64,000 nucleotides of DNA from Anodontia alba (Eukaryota > Mollusca > Bivalvia > Lucinida > Lucinidae): NCBI GenBank assembly GCA_964016985.1, contig OZ024825.1, forward strand, positions 31,283,893 to 31,347,892, in the 5' to 3' direction. This document shows, piece by piece, positions 1-11,000 of the stretch. Position 1 is the first letter of the stretch. Each line of letters begins with the position of its first letter. The notes under the pieces are model-generated. The model was not told the origin of the DNA. It did no database searches and saw only the letters and a program-made list of their open reading frames with translations. The position numbers were made by a program, and so were the translations under genes.

Positions 1-1087
1 ATGTAATATCTTTACACATTTTTAAACCGTCTATCCCTCCTATGTTTTTTATTGCTTCTTGTATTTTATAACTATACACAGGGCCAACCCCAGCAAGAAA
101 CAATATCACTATGGTCTTCTTCCCTAGTTTAGAAATTGCAAACTTCTCACATTTGTAAGTGCCTTCTGGTATGGATGTAATGTGCACACATGTGTGTAAC
201 GGTGGTATAGTGGTTGTTTCTAATATGCCTGGTGCTGGATTGTTATATACTAAGGGGGGACACTTTTCTGGTTTATAATCACGTGTTGGTTGCTCAAGTT
301 TTAAATTTCTGCACATATCTTCCCCTGCTAGCTTTCTAAATACACAAGTGTTTTTACCGCATTGGCAATTTTCTGCTAGACGGGAAATCAAAGTGATATA
401 TCTCATAGTCCAACAAAAACAGTCCTCGTCATATAAATTATCTATATTAATCAGCATAGTGTTGTATTCAATCTGTTCCGGGACCTGTAATGGAAGCCTA
501 AGTACGTTGGCCACAATATCTTTATTTTTTCCCCATAGTACACATTGCCTACTGCTTGGGCAATGGTCATTAGAACCACATTTGCAGGTGGAGAGATCCT
601 CTATAAAAAGAGGATTATCACCTATATGTACTATACAATCAACACATTTCCCTGTGTGTGGTTGTGGTTTTGTATACTCTGGTATTATTACTCTCAAAAG
701 GCCATCACTACGCGGCTGCTGGCCCGGCCGGAAAAGATACACAATGTCTAATATTTCCCAAGGGATCTTAGTAAGAATAAGAGTGTATAAGTCAATGAAT
801 TGCTTTGGTATTTGGTGCCTTTCATAGAATTTGTACCCAGATTGTTCTAGGATTATTTTGTCTTTGTCTGTCAAGGAGCGCCGCTCCAACATGGCCCAAG
901 CTGCTTCTTCTTTAGTGGGATTAAGGGGGCCACGGATTTTCATAAATCGTGCTTGGGAGATGTTGTATTTTTCAATTGCTTGTCTTTTGGAGAGGAGCCC
1001 AGACTTTATCTCTTCGTAAGCGGATAATGGTAGTTGTTTTGGCATTGTTTTATATATGGATTTCATTTGTTTAATATAAGAATCCAT
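1..1087 (-). CDS. Unrecognised cysteine-rich ORF, N-terminal 362 codons, cut by the left window edge
   Basis: Reading the minus strand from the ATG at 1087-1085, the frame stays open for 362 codons to base 1. An in-frame TAA lies just upstream, so this is the first possible start; further in-frame ATGs follow at codons 8 and 15. I do not recognise the protein. Residues about 20-55 look like a short helix-turn-helix (LSKRQAIEKYNISQARF). The middle has cysteine/histidine clusters (CVDC, CKCG, CQCGKNTC) that could bind zinc. No signal peptide or membrane segment is obvious. An open frame this long without introns among MITEs suggests a transposon- or virus-derived gene, but a single large host exon is equally possible. 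The frame is clearly open; the function is unknown. Confidence 0.6.
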   Translation of the reverse strand, partial: MDSYIKQMKSIYKTMPKQLPLSAYEEIKSGLLSKRQAIEKYNISQARFMKIRGPLNPTKEEAAWAMLERRSLTDKDKIILEQSGYKFYERHQIPKQFIDLYTLILTKIPWEILDIVYLFRPGQQPRSDGLLRVIIPEYTKPQPHTGKCVDCIVHIGDNPLFIEDLSTCKCGSNDHCPSSRQCVLWGKNKDIVANVLRLPLQVPEQIEYNTMLINIDNLYDEDCFCWTMRYITLISRLAENCQCGKNTCVFRKLAGEDMCRNLKLEQPTRDYKPEKCPPLVYNNPAPGILETTTIPPLHTCVHITSIPEGTYKCEKFAISKLGKKTIVILFLAGVGPVYSYKIQEAIKNIGGIDGLKMCKDIT

Positions 1088-1613
1088 ATGGGGTTGAAAT
1101 TTTTATACAAGTTAAGAAACAGCCTCTGCGGTTACAGGAGGCCAAAAAAGTGGCTCACAACCCGCCAAAAAAATGGTAATAAAAAAGAGAAAAGTCACAA
1201 ATAAAAGGTGTAAAAAAGTAAGAAATATGAGTGAAAATGGTAACAAAAATGCGGAAGAAAATCCATAGTTTGTTAGGCATTAAAACACAGTCTACAGGGG
1301 CTTTGGAGTGGGGAAAACTAGGACTTTAGAGGCCAAAAATGGCGCTAAAAGTCTAAAAAAAAAAAAAGCGCAATTTTATGATGAAAAGTATATAAAAAAA
1401 AAAAAAAAAAAACAGTCTGCAGGGGCTCTGGGTTGGTGGTTAGGCGCAAATTTGGTCAAAGAAAAAAGAAAACCGGGAAATTTCCCTATTTTACATATAT
1501 ATTCATTTCATAAGTCACCATGGTTACCCTTAATAATTGAACACCTTAACTTAAATTTTTGAACATGTTCATGTGACTAATTTTGATGTGTCTGAACTGA
1601 CTGCTGGTTGCGT
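1088..1613. other. A-rich spacer, no gene seen
   Basis: Low-complexity A-rich DNA with homopolymer runs near 1357-1410. Short frames here have lysine-run translations and are not credible genes. Confidence 0.6.
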
Positions 1614-3292
1614 GGCAAACAGTGTGGACCCTGATCAGACGCCGCGTTCTGCGGCGTCTGATCTGGGTCTACACTGTTTGCTCTGGTCTGTCTGTCCAAA
1701 TATAGAGTGTAAATATGGCACTTCATAACGTATCACGAACTATAAACTGTATGTTAAAGGTGATAAACTGACTGTAAATGGTAAAAATAAAGATGGGAAG
1801 TCCAGATTTGTCTTCTTCTGGTAAAGGATATATTTGTATGTACATAGATGGATAGAATCAGGCTCAAAATCAAGACCTGTTCTGCTTCATGCTTTGCTTG
1901 GTAAACATTTCAGCAGACGACAGTTTGAAATATTTATTCATTTTTCTTCCCAGAATATCTGGTTTGACATTTCATCCAAATTAGGGAGACAAGATATGAC
2001 ATGTCACTAGTTTCTGGAAATAAAAAAAAAAAAAAAAAAAAAAAAAAGAAAACTATTAACTTATTGTGTGTTTATTTTACACGTTACATGTTAACCCTGA
2101 AACTCCTGATCCGGACACATGCAAACATACATGTATAATGTCATATAGGAACACGAATGCCATATTGTGCCAGTGCGAAGTGATGCCCAGACTAGCTTGC
2201 GCAGACAAGCTTGCGCGTGTATCAAATGCATATTCTGAGAGCCCAAACATGTAAACAGCATACCGTGGTTTACCTTTCAAGTATTGAGACAGGCAGTCCT
2301 GATTAAACAGTGTAGACCTAGATCAGACGCCGTCTAATCAGGACCTTCAATGTTTGGCTCTCATCTAGCAGTTTTAGATACATTAATAGGTAGTAAAATG
2401 GACTTGTTCGAATTTTAGTACAAGTATGGTAAAGAGTTAATGTGTCCCAATATAAAGGAGAAATACGGTGCAGGCATGAACAAACAGTGCAAACAGTGTC
2501 TACATCGCCAATCATTCAACAGTTTTAACCATAATCCTACTGATCCCGGATAATCCTTGCCTAAGCAAACAGTGGAGATCCAGATCAGTTGGCTTCCGAA
2601 GAAGCCAACTGATCTGGATCTCCACTGTTTGCCATTCAGTATTTGAATTTTGATCAACAACCTAGATCAAGTGATTTGATTGGCTGACAATTAGAAGTGG
2701 GCGCGGCATCCTAATTTTTTCAGCATGATAAGAGTTGAGATATATCAACAGGCGAAATGAGCTTGTTCAAATTTTAGGATGAATATGGTAAGGGGTTAAA
2801 GTGTCTCAATATTTCTGGGTGCAGGGCAGAGTAAACCGTGTAGACCCTGACAAGGCGGTGTCTAATCAGGATCTACACTGCTTGGCACTAATCCAGGAGT
2901 TTTAGGCATATTATTACAGGTAGTGAAATAGTCTTATTCAAATTTAGCAGGATAAGATGTGAAGACGTCCCATAATTCCAAGAGCAAAGATTGTAGATCC
3001 AGATCAGACGCCGTAGTAAATTGCCATTTAATTTACATATTCAGTGAAACTATGATGAGGCAAGCACCTTTGGGAAAGCTAAACTGTAGTTGGTTAACCA
3101 TTATCCAGCTGAACCCGGATATATCCTATATTTGCAAACAGTGTAGATCCAGATCAGTTGGCTTCTGAAGATCTGCACTGTTTGTCATTCGGCATGTGAC
3201 TTTATATCAAAAGTCTGGATTCAGTAATCTGACTGACTGACAAGTAGAAATGGGCGTGGCATCTTAGTTTATTCATCATGACAAGGGTTAAA
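1614..3292. repeat. Cluster of MITEs carrying a shared foldback module
   Basis: Five or six copies of a 50-70 bp palindromic module (AACAGTGTAGACC ... GGTCTACACTGTT type) lie at about 1618-1682, 2306-2354, 2566-2632, 2833-2886 and 3136-3188. Two sit inside a larger MITE (about 2525-2755 and 3099-3292) whose ends read TTAACCCTTG-like and CAAGGGTTAA, as expected for TTAA target sites. A poly-A tract occupies about 2020-2047. No gene is visible in this stretch. Confidence 0.7.
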
Positions 3293-3504
3293 GGGAATTG
3301 ATACAGTTTCAGGGGAGGTAACTATCACATTTTCTCACATTTTCTTTCCCTCCTTTGTGAGGGAGTCTGCTCTAAAAGAAAAGAATTTGCTTGGGAGCAA
3401 ACGAATTCTGTTTAGAGAAGGTTTTCAGAAGGAGACAGATGTGCAGGAAATCAAATAAGAAGTTTCAAAATGTATCTCCCTTGCAACAAAATGACCGAAA
3501 ATGA

Positions 3505-4240
3505 TCATCACGAAAACATACCTATATAATTTTGATCCCCTTAAACCTCACTTTTATATTGTAAAACTGGGGTTTACAGGGGTATACATTATTTTTCTTA
3601 TTTCTGCTCAAAAACATAGATTCTAGGTATACTCGCCGAGGCGGTTCTAACGAGTACCCACAATCTATGTTTTGAGCAGAAATGGAAAATATCAATTTTT
3701 ACCTGAAAATTTTCATTTTTTGGTTGTAAAATTTACAGTATATTTGATTAGGCTTGTTTGCGTAATGCTACCAGGCTATCCACTCCCTTTAAGACGAGCG
3801 CTTGCTTAAAACGGGTAAAATTACATTATTTTGCCTTTTAAATGATCCGTAAAACCGTTTTATAGATTATTGCATACATCTAGGCCCAGGTTTGAAATGT
3901 TTCCTTAGAGTTAAGGTTTAAGGTCTGATATTTTAACACATGAAATGTGGTATTAAAATCAACTAAAATGAATAGTTTTGTATGTTCAGTAGTCGATGTT
4001 AAATAATCTTATTTGTTTCATCATTGAAATTCAGGTTTTATGTGATAAACATGCCTATATAATTTTGACCCCCGTAAACCCCACTTTTATATAGAAAAAC
4101 TGGGGTTTACAGGGGTATACATTATTTTTCTTATTTCTGCTCAAAAACATGGATTGTGGGTACTCGTTAGAACCGCCTCATTTTTTGGTGGTAAAATTTT
4201 CAATATATTTGAATAGATGTGTTTTCGTCATGTAAAATAT
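3505..4240. repeat. Two copies of a foldback MITE (ACTCGTTAGAACCGCC hairpin family)
   Basis: At about 3505-3770 the arms CATAGATT...GAGTAC and their inverse surround a centre with CGCCGAGGCGG. A second, partly deleted copy follows at about 4030-4235, a fragment at about 6450-6580, and a reverse-oriented copy at about 61310-61580. The outer flank TGGGGTTTACAGGGGT is shared by all full copies. Confidence 0.65.
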
Positions 4241-4690
4241 GATGTGCAAATCTCAGCCCAACCTTAAGGAATTATTTAAGCTTGGGTCCTGGTCTTTAAG
4301 ACAGATTTTGACTTGTTATGAAAAGGAAGGATATTAAAACTTAATGTTATTTATTTACTTTAAACGCTTCTGTACAAAACTAGGGGCGATTTGGGCTCTG
4401 TTTGCCCTTAAAATACAGAGACAATTTTAGTTGTATTTAACTTTAAAGTATTCATTGAAGCATGAAACCATTCAGTTTAGCTTTTGTATTTTGTTTGACT
4501 CAGTACTATTATAGTCTTGTTGCTTATATGTATTGATTTGTGTGTATACAATATAAGTTTTCAAACGATTAATAAAATCAAAGGTCGTAGCTTATTACAA
4601 TTTAATGCATATCTATATGTGAAGTAGCATAACTTTTAAGATTACCAACATTTTATACATAATTCTAGCTAACTTGTGTTTAGGCAACAT
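4241..4690. other. AT-rich intergenic DNA upstream of the membrane-protein gene
   Basis: I see no ORF, repeat boundary or RNA gene in this stretch. Confidence 0.5.
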
Positions 4691-4699
4691 CTGAAGTTA

Positions 4700-4878
4700 T
4701 CTTTTAAAGCGCTAAGCAAAAATTGTAGCAGACGACATTCAAAAATTGATTTTTTGCTTTAGAGAAAATAAGACTTGATCAACACATGAAAATATCAAGT
4801 CTTATTTTCTCTTAAAAACAAACAAAAATATTTCAAAATATCGTCTGCTGCAGTTATGGTTGGCGCTTTAAGGGTTAA
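4700..4878. repeat. Foldback MITE with GCGCTTTAAGGGTT-type ends
   Basis: Inverted arms (AAATAAGACTTGAT and its complement) surround a short centre. The outer ends are AAAGCGCTAAG and GCGCTTTAAGGGTTA. Relatives occur at about 6131-6300, 26500-26700, 52733-52960 and 59720-59900. Confidence 0.55.
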
Positions 4879-4927
4879 AATACAGTCTTCTGGAACAAAA
4901 TGAAGTGAAAGAGAGTTATTCACAAAG

Positions 4928-5890
4928 ATGGTGTTGTGTAACGTGACAAAGTGGTTACAAGACGGTACGGTACACGTGGATATTTCACAGTGTAACTTGA
5001 CATCAAGTAAAATAAAGACGGCGCCATCGAACGGCTTCAGAGACGACGAGCACGATGGAGCGATGAAATTTACAATAGCGGTCGTGTTGGTTTATGGAAT
5101 TGCTGCTATTGGCGTACTAGCTCTTGGATTCTTCAGCAGGAGGAAAAGGCACAAAGAAATGATTGACAAGGAGGCGGGTAAATTTGTAAAAACATTTGAT
5201 ACCATAAAGCAAAATGTCGAAAAGAAGAGACGTGTCAGTGCAGTAACTTCCCTTTTACAGTCTCTGCATAGTGCTCCAACTGATTTAAATTCAAATGCAC
5301 CCGACAGACTCTTCAGAAATCTTGCGTTTCTCGCATTGCCTTTAACAAATATCAAAGAAGAAAATATGGCAGAAATAAATAACATAGAAGATGGCGAGGA
5401 ACTGAAAGAGACGAGTTTCAACCAGCAAGATGAAACTCTAACTGAAGAATTCGATGGAATTTTTCTTAAAAAGTTAAATAGTTTAAACAAAAACATGGAT
5501 CTATATAATGACAGCTCCGGAAGTAATGTAGTTTTGGATTCAGCTAGGGAATTTTCAGGAAATAATTTAATAAATTTAGAAAACAGAACCCCGATTGTAT
5601 GTGATGTAATTGAAACAGAAAAAGACAGTTTATTAAAGGGTATGAATGAAGAAGTTCTAACTAACAATACGCACGATTCTGAGGAAACATCAGATCCAGA
5701 TATACAGATTGTTTTTCATGCAGGTGAGCACGATACAGTGACTTTAGATGACGAAGTGTTTCTGGACGAAACTGGTGATGAAAATTCCTTAGATGTGTGT
5801 ACCTATCCTCCGCGAGACCATTCACCAGACTGGGTGGACATATCAAAAGAAAAATTCTTTAACGATGCGAAAAAATACTATACATGTTGA
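4928..5890 (+). CDS. Single-pass membrane protein with KCNE-like topology (320 aa)
   Basis: An intronless frame of 320 residues; the start context is CAAAGATGG. The N-terminus (about 1-46) carries two N-glycosylation sequons, N5-V-T and N23-L-T. One hydrophobic segment follows at about 48-69 and then a basic stop-transfer block (RRKRHK, 71-76). The remaining about 245 residues are polar and acidic, with no further membrane segment. An extracellular N-terminus glycosylated at N5, one membrane span and an immediate basic juxtamembrane stretch are the layout of KCNE potassium-channel beta subunits. Those proteins are usually 100-220 residues, so the long acidic tail is atypical. The KCNE link is inference from topology, not from a recognised signature. 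The alternative is a lineage-specific type I/III membrane protein. MITEs lie on both sides and no partner gene is adjacent. Confidence 0.6.
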   Translation: MVLCNVTKWLQDGTVHVDISQCNLTSSKIKTAPSNGFRDDEHDGAMKFTIAVVLVYGIAAIGVLALGFFSRRKRHKEMIDKEAGKFVKTFDTIKQNVEKKRRVSAVTSLLQSLHSAPTDLNSNAPDRLFRNLAFLALPLTNIKEENMAEINNIEDGEELKETSFNQQDETLTEEFDGIFLKKLNSLNKNMDLYNDSSGSNVVLDSAREFSGNNLINLENRTPIVCDVIETEKDSLLKGMNEEVLTNNTHDSEETSDPDIQIVFHAGEHDTVTLDDEVFLDETGDENSLDVCTYPPRDHSPDWVDISKEKFFNDAKKYYTC

Positions 5891-5925
5891 GTTGAGAAGT
5901 TGGGCCTCAATGTGGCAAGCAGATC

Positions 5926-6320
5926 ATAACCCTTAACTCTTTCGGCGCCAACTTTCAGACTGCATTTGTCGTCTGCTGTTTTTTTGTTTTTTTTTTTCGA
6001 CTGGAAATAAGTTTATATGTAAAGCTGAAAGACCGAATGTCAAACAGCGTAGATCCTATTATGAGCCGTCTCATCTGGATCTACGCTGCTTGCAAAAGCC
6101 TGTTATTATCGCCTATGGCAGTGAAAGAGTTAAAACGCTAATCACAACTACAGCCGCCGACACTGATTCCTTTTTCAGTGAAAACAAGACATTTCACATG
6201 AATCCATTCACATGAAATGTCAAGTCTTATTTTCCCTGATTACTCACAAAATCAATATATATGCCGTTTGCTTTAAATTTTCTTAGCGCTTTATGGGTTA
6301 AGCGCTTTATGGGTTAAAGG
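5926..6320. repeat. Adjacent MITEs downstream of the membrane-protein gene
   Basis: About 5932-6136 is bounded by TTAACTCTTTCGGCG and AGTGAAAGAGTTAA, a TTAA-flanked element carrying the shared CAGCGTAGATCC foldback at 6043-6092. It is followed directly by a relative of the 4700-4878 family (about 6131-6320) whose end GCGCTTTATGGGTTAA is duplicated in tandem. Confidence 0.55.
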
Positions 6321-7200
6321 TCATGGTGATCTTGTGCAACCAAACGGCCTGATCAAAGTTTTTACCGATGTGCCGTATTCAGACAGAAAACGAGCAAACA
6401 GTGTAGACCCACTGTAGGAGCAGTTTGATCTGGGGCTGCACTTTTAGCTGTCATAATCGATGTTTTGAGCAGAAATACGAAAAATGTCAGAATTTTTATC
6501 TGAAAACTTTGTTTTTTTTTTGTTTTTTTTTTTTTTGTGGTGAAATGTTCAATATATTTGAATAGGCCTGTTTTCGTAATGTAATCAAATGCATGGACTT
6601 GTTGAAATTTTAGGATAAGTACGATAAAGAACTAACGTGCCAGAAATATTTAGAGTAACTTTTATATATGAGACAGCAAATATCAAGAATCTGGCATGTG
6701 TAAACACCGAAGTTCCAGGTCAGTCAGTGCATCTGCTAAGTCTTGCTAGTCTCCCCAGCGGGCACGCAACGTTGAGACAACGCCGAATCAACGTCGATGC
6801 AACGTCATGTCTGTTGGACTCGGTGAGTAGACTATTTATGCGAACGAAGAATTCTGATGTCTGGGCTGTCTGCAAATTTTGACTAGTCCTCTGTTTGTGC
6901 GTTCACTCTGTGGATATCATATGGTATGTAAATTTGTCATGCAGGCTGGTCAGATCTTTTGCTGTTCTCTACATAAACAATAGAAGGTGAAAGTATTGTA
7001 TTAAACCAGTCTACAATCAAAAGACAGGCTACGCGAATGCACTGGCATGAGTGGGGTTCCGGTTTTCACATTTACGGGAAGTGCTGGGTTCTAAACCGCC
7101 AGCGGACTTGACGATATTCACCCAGTCAAAAGTTAAGCACCATTTTACATTACATTTCGTGTTAAAACATGTAATTCCCATAGAGCGTCTATATTCTTAA
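6321..7200. other. Intergenic DNA with MITE fragments
   Basis: Holds one decayed foldback module (6393-6450), a fragment of the 3505 family with poly-T (about 6450-6580), and a CAACGTTGAGACAACGCCGAATCAACG-like internally repetitive stretch near 6765-6810. I see no credible gene; the 81-codon frame across it is unremarkable. Confidence 0.45.
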
Positions 7201-7204
7201 GGAG

Positions 7205-10170
7205 AACTAGAAATGTGGCAGTATGACACAGATGCCCCCGCCCAGGGCCATCCTCACCCACACGCAGGTATTTTGCAAGAAAAAAATGAAGTTGAAAAAG
7301 GGCCATAACTCTCATAATAATTGACAGATTTTACCCTAAATCAAACTTTTTTAAAACAAGAAAAATGCCTAACGCATTATGGGCAGGTTTTTCAAAAGGT
7401 CAATGAAAAGGTAAACCTCGGAAGACCCAATGCCCACGGCCATGACATCGCTATTTTAAAGGACAGATTTATGAAATATCCGTCCAAAATTCAATTTTGG
7501 CTGCACAAGCTTTCGGCTTCAGGTACCTAACAAAAAGTCAGCATTGTCTCTCTTATACAGGGCATGCTTACTTGCCCCTTTCTATGTCTCTACCAAATAT
7601 TATCAAAATATTTCAAACCATTTAGAAGTTATGAAGTGCACAAGAATTTGGCTTAGAAATTCATTCGGGGGAGTTAACTTGAAAACATAGCCATCAAAAA
7701 AGATGGCAAATCCCCTGACCGCACCGCAAATGGCAGTCTTTTCCAATCTAGGGCATCAGAGATGTAATTTTATCAAGGGATACACTTGTTTAACCCTGCA
7801 GTGGGTGATAACTCCACAACTGTGAATCAGACACAGAACTCTAAAACCATAAGTTGTAGAAACTGGAATTTGTGTTTTTCAACAAAGAAACTGAAAATAA
7901 TGAGAAAAATAAGGCCCGTTGCCTGCAATGATTATAACTCTCAAACCGTAAGTCATGGAAACTGGATTTTTTGTTTGTTAGTATGTGATTTTCAACAAAG
8001 AATCCAAAAATAATGAGAAAAATAAGGCCTGTTGCCTGCAAAGATTATAACTCTCAAACTGTAAGTCATAGAAACTGGATTTTGTGTTCGCTAGTAAGTG
8101 ATTTTCAACAAAGAATCAAAAAATAATGAGAAATATAAGGCCCTTTGCCTGCAAGGCCTGTAACTCTTCAGCCATTAGTCTGAGAAACTCAATTTTGTGT
8201 TCGCTACTAAGTGATTTTCAACAAAGAATCCAAAAATAATGAGAAAAATAAAGCCTGCTGCATGCATTGCTGATAAATCTGCATCCGATGTGTAAGTAAG
8301 GGATATAACTCCAACATTCCGTAGGTCAGAGTTGTCCTTACATATTGTGACACACCTAGTTTATGTTCTAAGTATCTCTACATATTATCATCAAAATGTC
8401 TCCACTGGTTAAGGAGTTATGGCCTGCACAAGATTTTACAACCAGGGAAGATAATTGAAAATAAATGGAGTAATGAGTAACCCATAGTTACAATTTTTAA
8501 ATGCAACTCTCCTTCTTAATGTTCTAAACATCCCTATTAATTATCAATAAAAAATCTCAACTGGTAGAGAAGTTATGACCATCAGCAAATTAAAAAAATA
8601 TGGGGGATAACTCAAAAATGGAGTCAGACTTGTCTTTTGTGTACATGACATGCCAACTCAATGTCCTCTACAACAAGTATCATAAAACTATCTCAAAAGG
8701 TTGAAGAGTTATGGCCTGCACAAGATTTAACAAATATGGGAGATAACTCCAGAACTGAGTCAGAGTTGCTGTTAATGTTATGTGACACACCTACTCAATG
8801 TCCTCTACAACTTGATCAAGTATCATGATAATATCTCAAAGGGTTATTGAGTTATTGCCTGCATAAGATTTCATAACTATGGGAGAAAACCAGAACACAG
8901 TCAGTTAGAGCTGTCATTCTTGTATGCGACACCCCAGCTCAATGTCCTCTACCTACTGGTGAAGTATCATGAAAATAACTTATAAGGTTTTAGAGTTAAG
9001 GGCCGCACAAGATTTAACAACTGTGGGAGATAACTCCCAAAAGGGAGTCAGCTAGAGTTGTTGTTCTTGTATGTGACACACCTATTCAATGTCCTCTACA
9101 ACTTGATCAAGTATCATGAAAATATCTCAAAGAGTTATTGTTATGGCCTGCACAAGATTTTATAACTATGGGAGATAACTCAAGAACACAGTCAGTTAGA
9201 GTTGTCTTTCTTGTACATGACACACCTACTCAATGTCCTCTACCTAATGGTGAAATATCATGAAAATACCATAAAGGGTTTTAGAGTTATGGGCCACACA
9301 AGATTTAAAAACTATGGGAGGTAACTCCAAAACGGAGTCAGCTAGAGTTGTCTCTCTTGCAAGTGACACACCTACTGGTTGTCCTCTCTGTCCCTACAAA
9401 ATATGAAAGCAATCAGCTGAAGAATAACGGTAACACAACTTTGAAAAAAGGTTAACCAAAAGCTAAACCTGGGGGGTCCGGATGAAAAGATATTGAACGG
9501 AAACCATTTTTCAACTATTTTTCAACATTGATAAAGGGCCATAACTCCAAAAATAATTGGTGGATTTTACCCTAAATCAAACTTGACCTATATTTTATAA
9601 TTATATGCTTCTGTATATATGTAAGTTGAAAAAGGGCCATAACTCAAAAAAAAATTGGTGGATTTTACCCTAAATCGTACTTGACCTACATTTAATGATT
9701 ATATACCTGTGTATAAAATTTGAATCCAATACACTAATCTTTTCAAAAGTATCAAATGGAAACCATTTTCAACTATTTTTCAACATTGATAAAGGGCCGT
9801 AACTCCAAAAATAATTGGTGGATTTTACCCTAAATCGAATTTGATCTACATTTTATGATTATGTACCTGTGTACAAAATTTCGGTCCCATACACCAACCC
9901 CTTCAAAAGATATCGCACGGAAACCATTTTTCAAAGTTGAAAATTTTTCAAAGTCGAAAAGGGCCATAACTCCCAAAATAATGGGTGGATTTTACCCTAA
10001 ATCGAACTTGACCTGTATTTTGTGATTATTTTCCTGTGTATAAAATTTCAATCCAATACACCAATCCTTTCAAAAGATATGGCATGGAAACCAAAAGTGT
10101 TACGTACGGGACGGACGGACGGACGTACATATGTACGGACAGCGGTGATACTATATGCCCCCGCCATTTT
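7205..10170. repeat. Three consecutive tandem-repeat arrays ending in a GGAC microsatellite
   Basis: About 7790-8270 repeats with a 113-bp period (TGAGAAAAAT at 7901, 8014, 8127, 8240). About 8390-9360 repeats every 142-147 bp around GAGTTATGGCCTGCACAAGA. About 9480-10110 repeats every 97-167 bp around AAGGGCCATAACTCC. The block ends with ACGGACGGACGGACG near 10106. ATGCCCCCGCC occurs in direct orientation at both edges (about 7224 and 10154). Terminal GGAC runs also occur in the Helentron-like elements elsewhere in this window, so this may be a related repeat-bearing element, but I could not find its hairpin end. Confidence 0.7.
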
Positions 10171-10305
10171 CAAAACATGCATTCAGAATAAAAGTGTCGA
10201 ATGGTTGGAAATTTCCATCTGATCTGACCGTCTTCAAAACGATTCCAGGTGTACAAAAGGCATATTTTTGCCATATATAGAATCATTGTTCGATTTCCTT
10301 TATTA

Positions 10306-10635
10306 GGCCAGCCGCGGTAGCTCAGTCGGAAGCGAATCCGACTGGGGATCAGGAGGTTGCGGGTTCGATCCCCGCCAGTTCCAACAACATTCGTTCGTGG
10401 GGATTGATCATGAAATGTTTTCTACGGTCGGTCTCTCTCTTCCGCTGACTCAAGAAGGGCAGTTGTCAGTTTCTGGCTAAAGAATGTGCACAAATAATGG
10501 CTATTAGCCTATATCCGCTTAGAGGACTAAATCTGCCCAGGAAAAGTGTGGTTAGATAAAAAGACCGGTTTGACATGATCCTAATGGGTTGACTGGGCCG
10601 TAAAACCTCAACCCAATCAAATTTCCTCCATCAGC
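10306..10635 (+). repeat. tRNA-derived SINE, family 1, full-length-looking copy
   Basis: The head is tRNA-like, with A box TAGCTCAGTCGG and B box GGTTCGATCCC (about 10318-10372). The body contains GATCATGAAAT and AAGAAGGGCAGTTGTCAG and ends GGTTGACTGGGCCGTAAAAC. The same body occurs at 30503-30813, 56756-57014 and 62573-63076. The head cannot be a functional tRNA, because its 3' acceptor strand does not pair. Confidence 0.8.
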
Positions 10636-10754
10636 TTTAAATTTTAAAGGGGAATTAAAACACTTTCAGGAGAGGCAACCCTGCCAAATTTGTTTTGCAT
10701 CACTTCTGAAAAAGGGTCTATTCTAAACGCAAAGAATATGCTTGATGAACTGAC

Positions 10755-11000
10755 CAGGGCCCAGTAACAAAACTAACATGTCGTTAGTTTATGTATCGTT
10801 AAAACTTTGATCATTAAATATTTGCAAAAGCTACTCACATTTTTCTCAGCAAAAATACTTGTGATTTAGATATTGTACTTACTACAACAGTTTACATTTT
10901 GACCACTAACCAGCTAGTTAAATACAAGGTTTACTCGGTATTTTCTGTAAAGGTAAATCAAGTACTTATCATTTGTTGGTGGCTTTTGTTGGTGGCTGTT
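10755..11000. repeat. Decayed copy of the GGGCCCAGTTGTTC MITE family
   Basis: Begins GGGCCCAGTAACAAAACTAAC and contains the arm AAAGCTACTCACATTTTTCTC, but lacks the matching other arm and a clean right end. Confidence 0.5.

Noticed and set aside
348..827. Plus-strand 159-codon frame
   Set aside because: It is the shadow of the longer minus-strand frame 1087-1, which covers the same bases without a stop.
1308..1562. 84-codon frame
   Set aside because: Lysine-rich translation of A runs, with no support.
5092..5667. Minus-strand 191-codon frame
   Set aside because: Lies wholly within the 320-codon plus-strand membrane-protein gene; its translation has no recognisable motif.
10318..10385. Functional tRNA gene
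   Set aside because: A and B boxes are present but the cloverleaf ends do not pair and a SINE body follows; other tRNA-like heads (14720, 30760, 48120, 60868, 63886) behave the same way.
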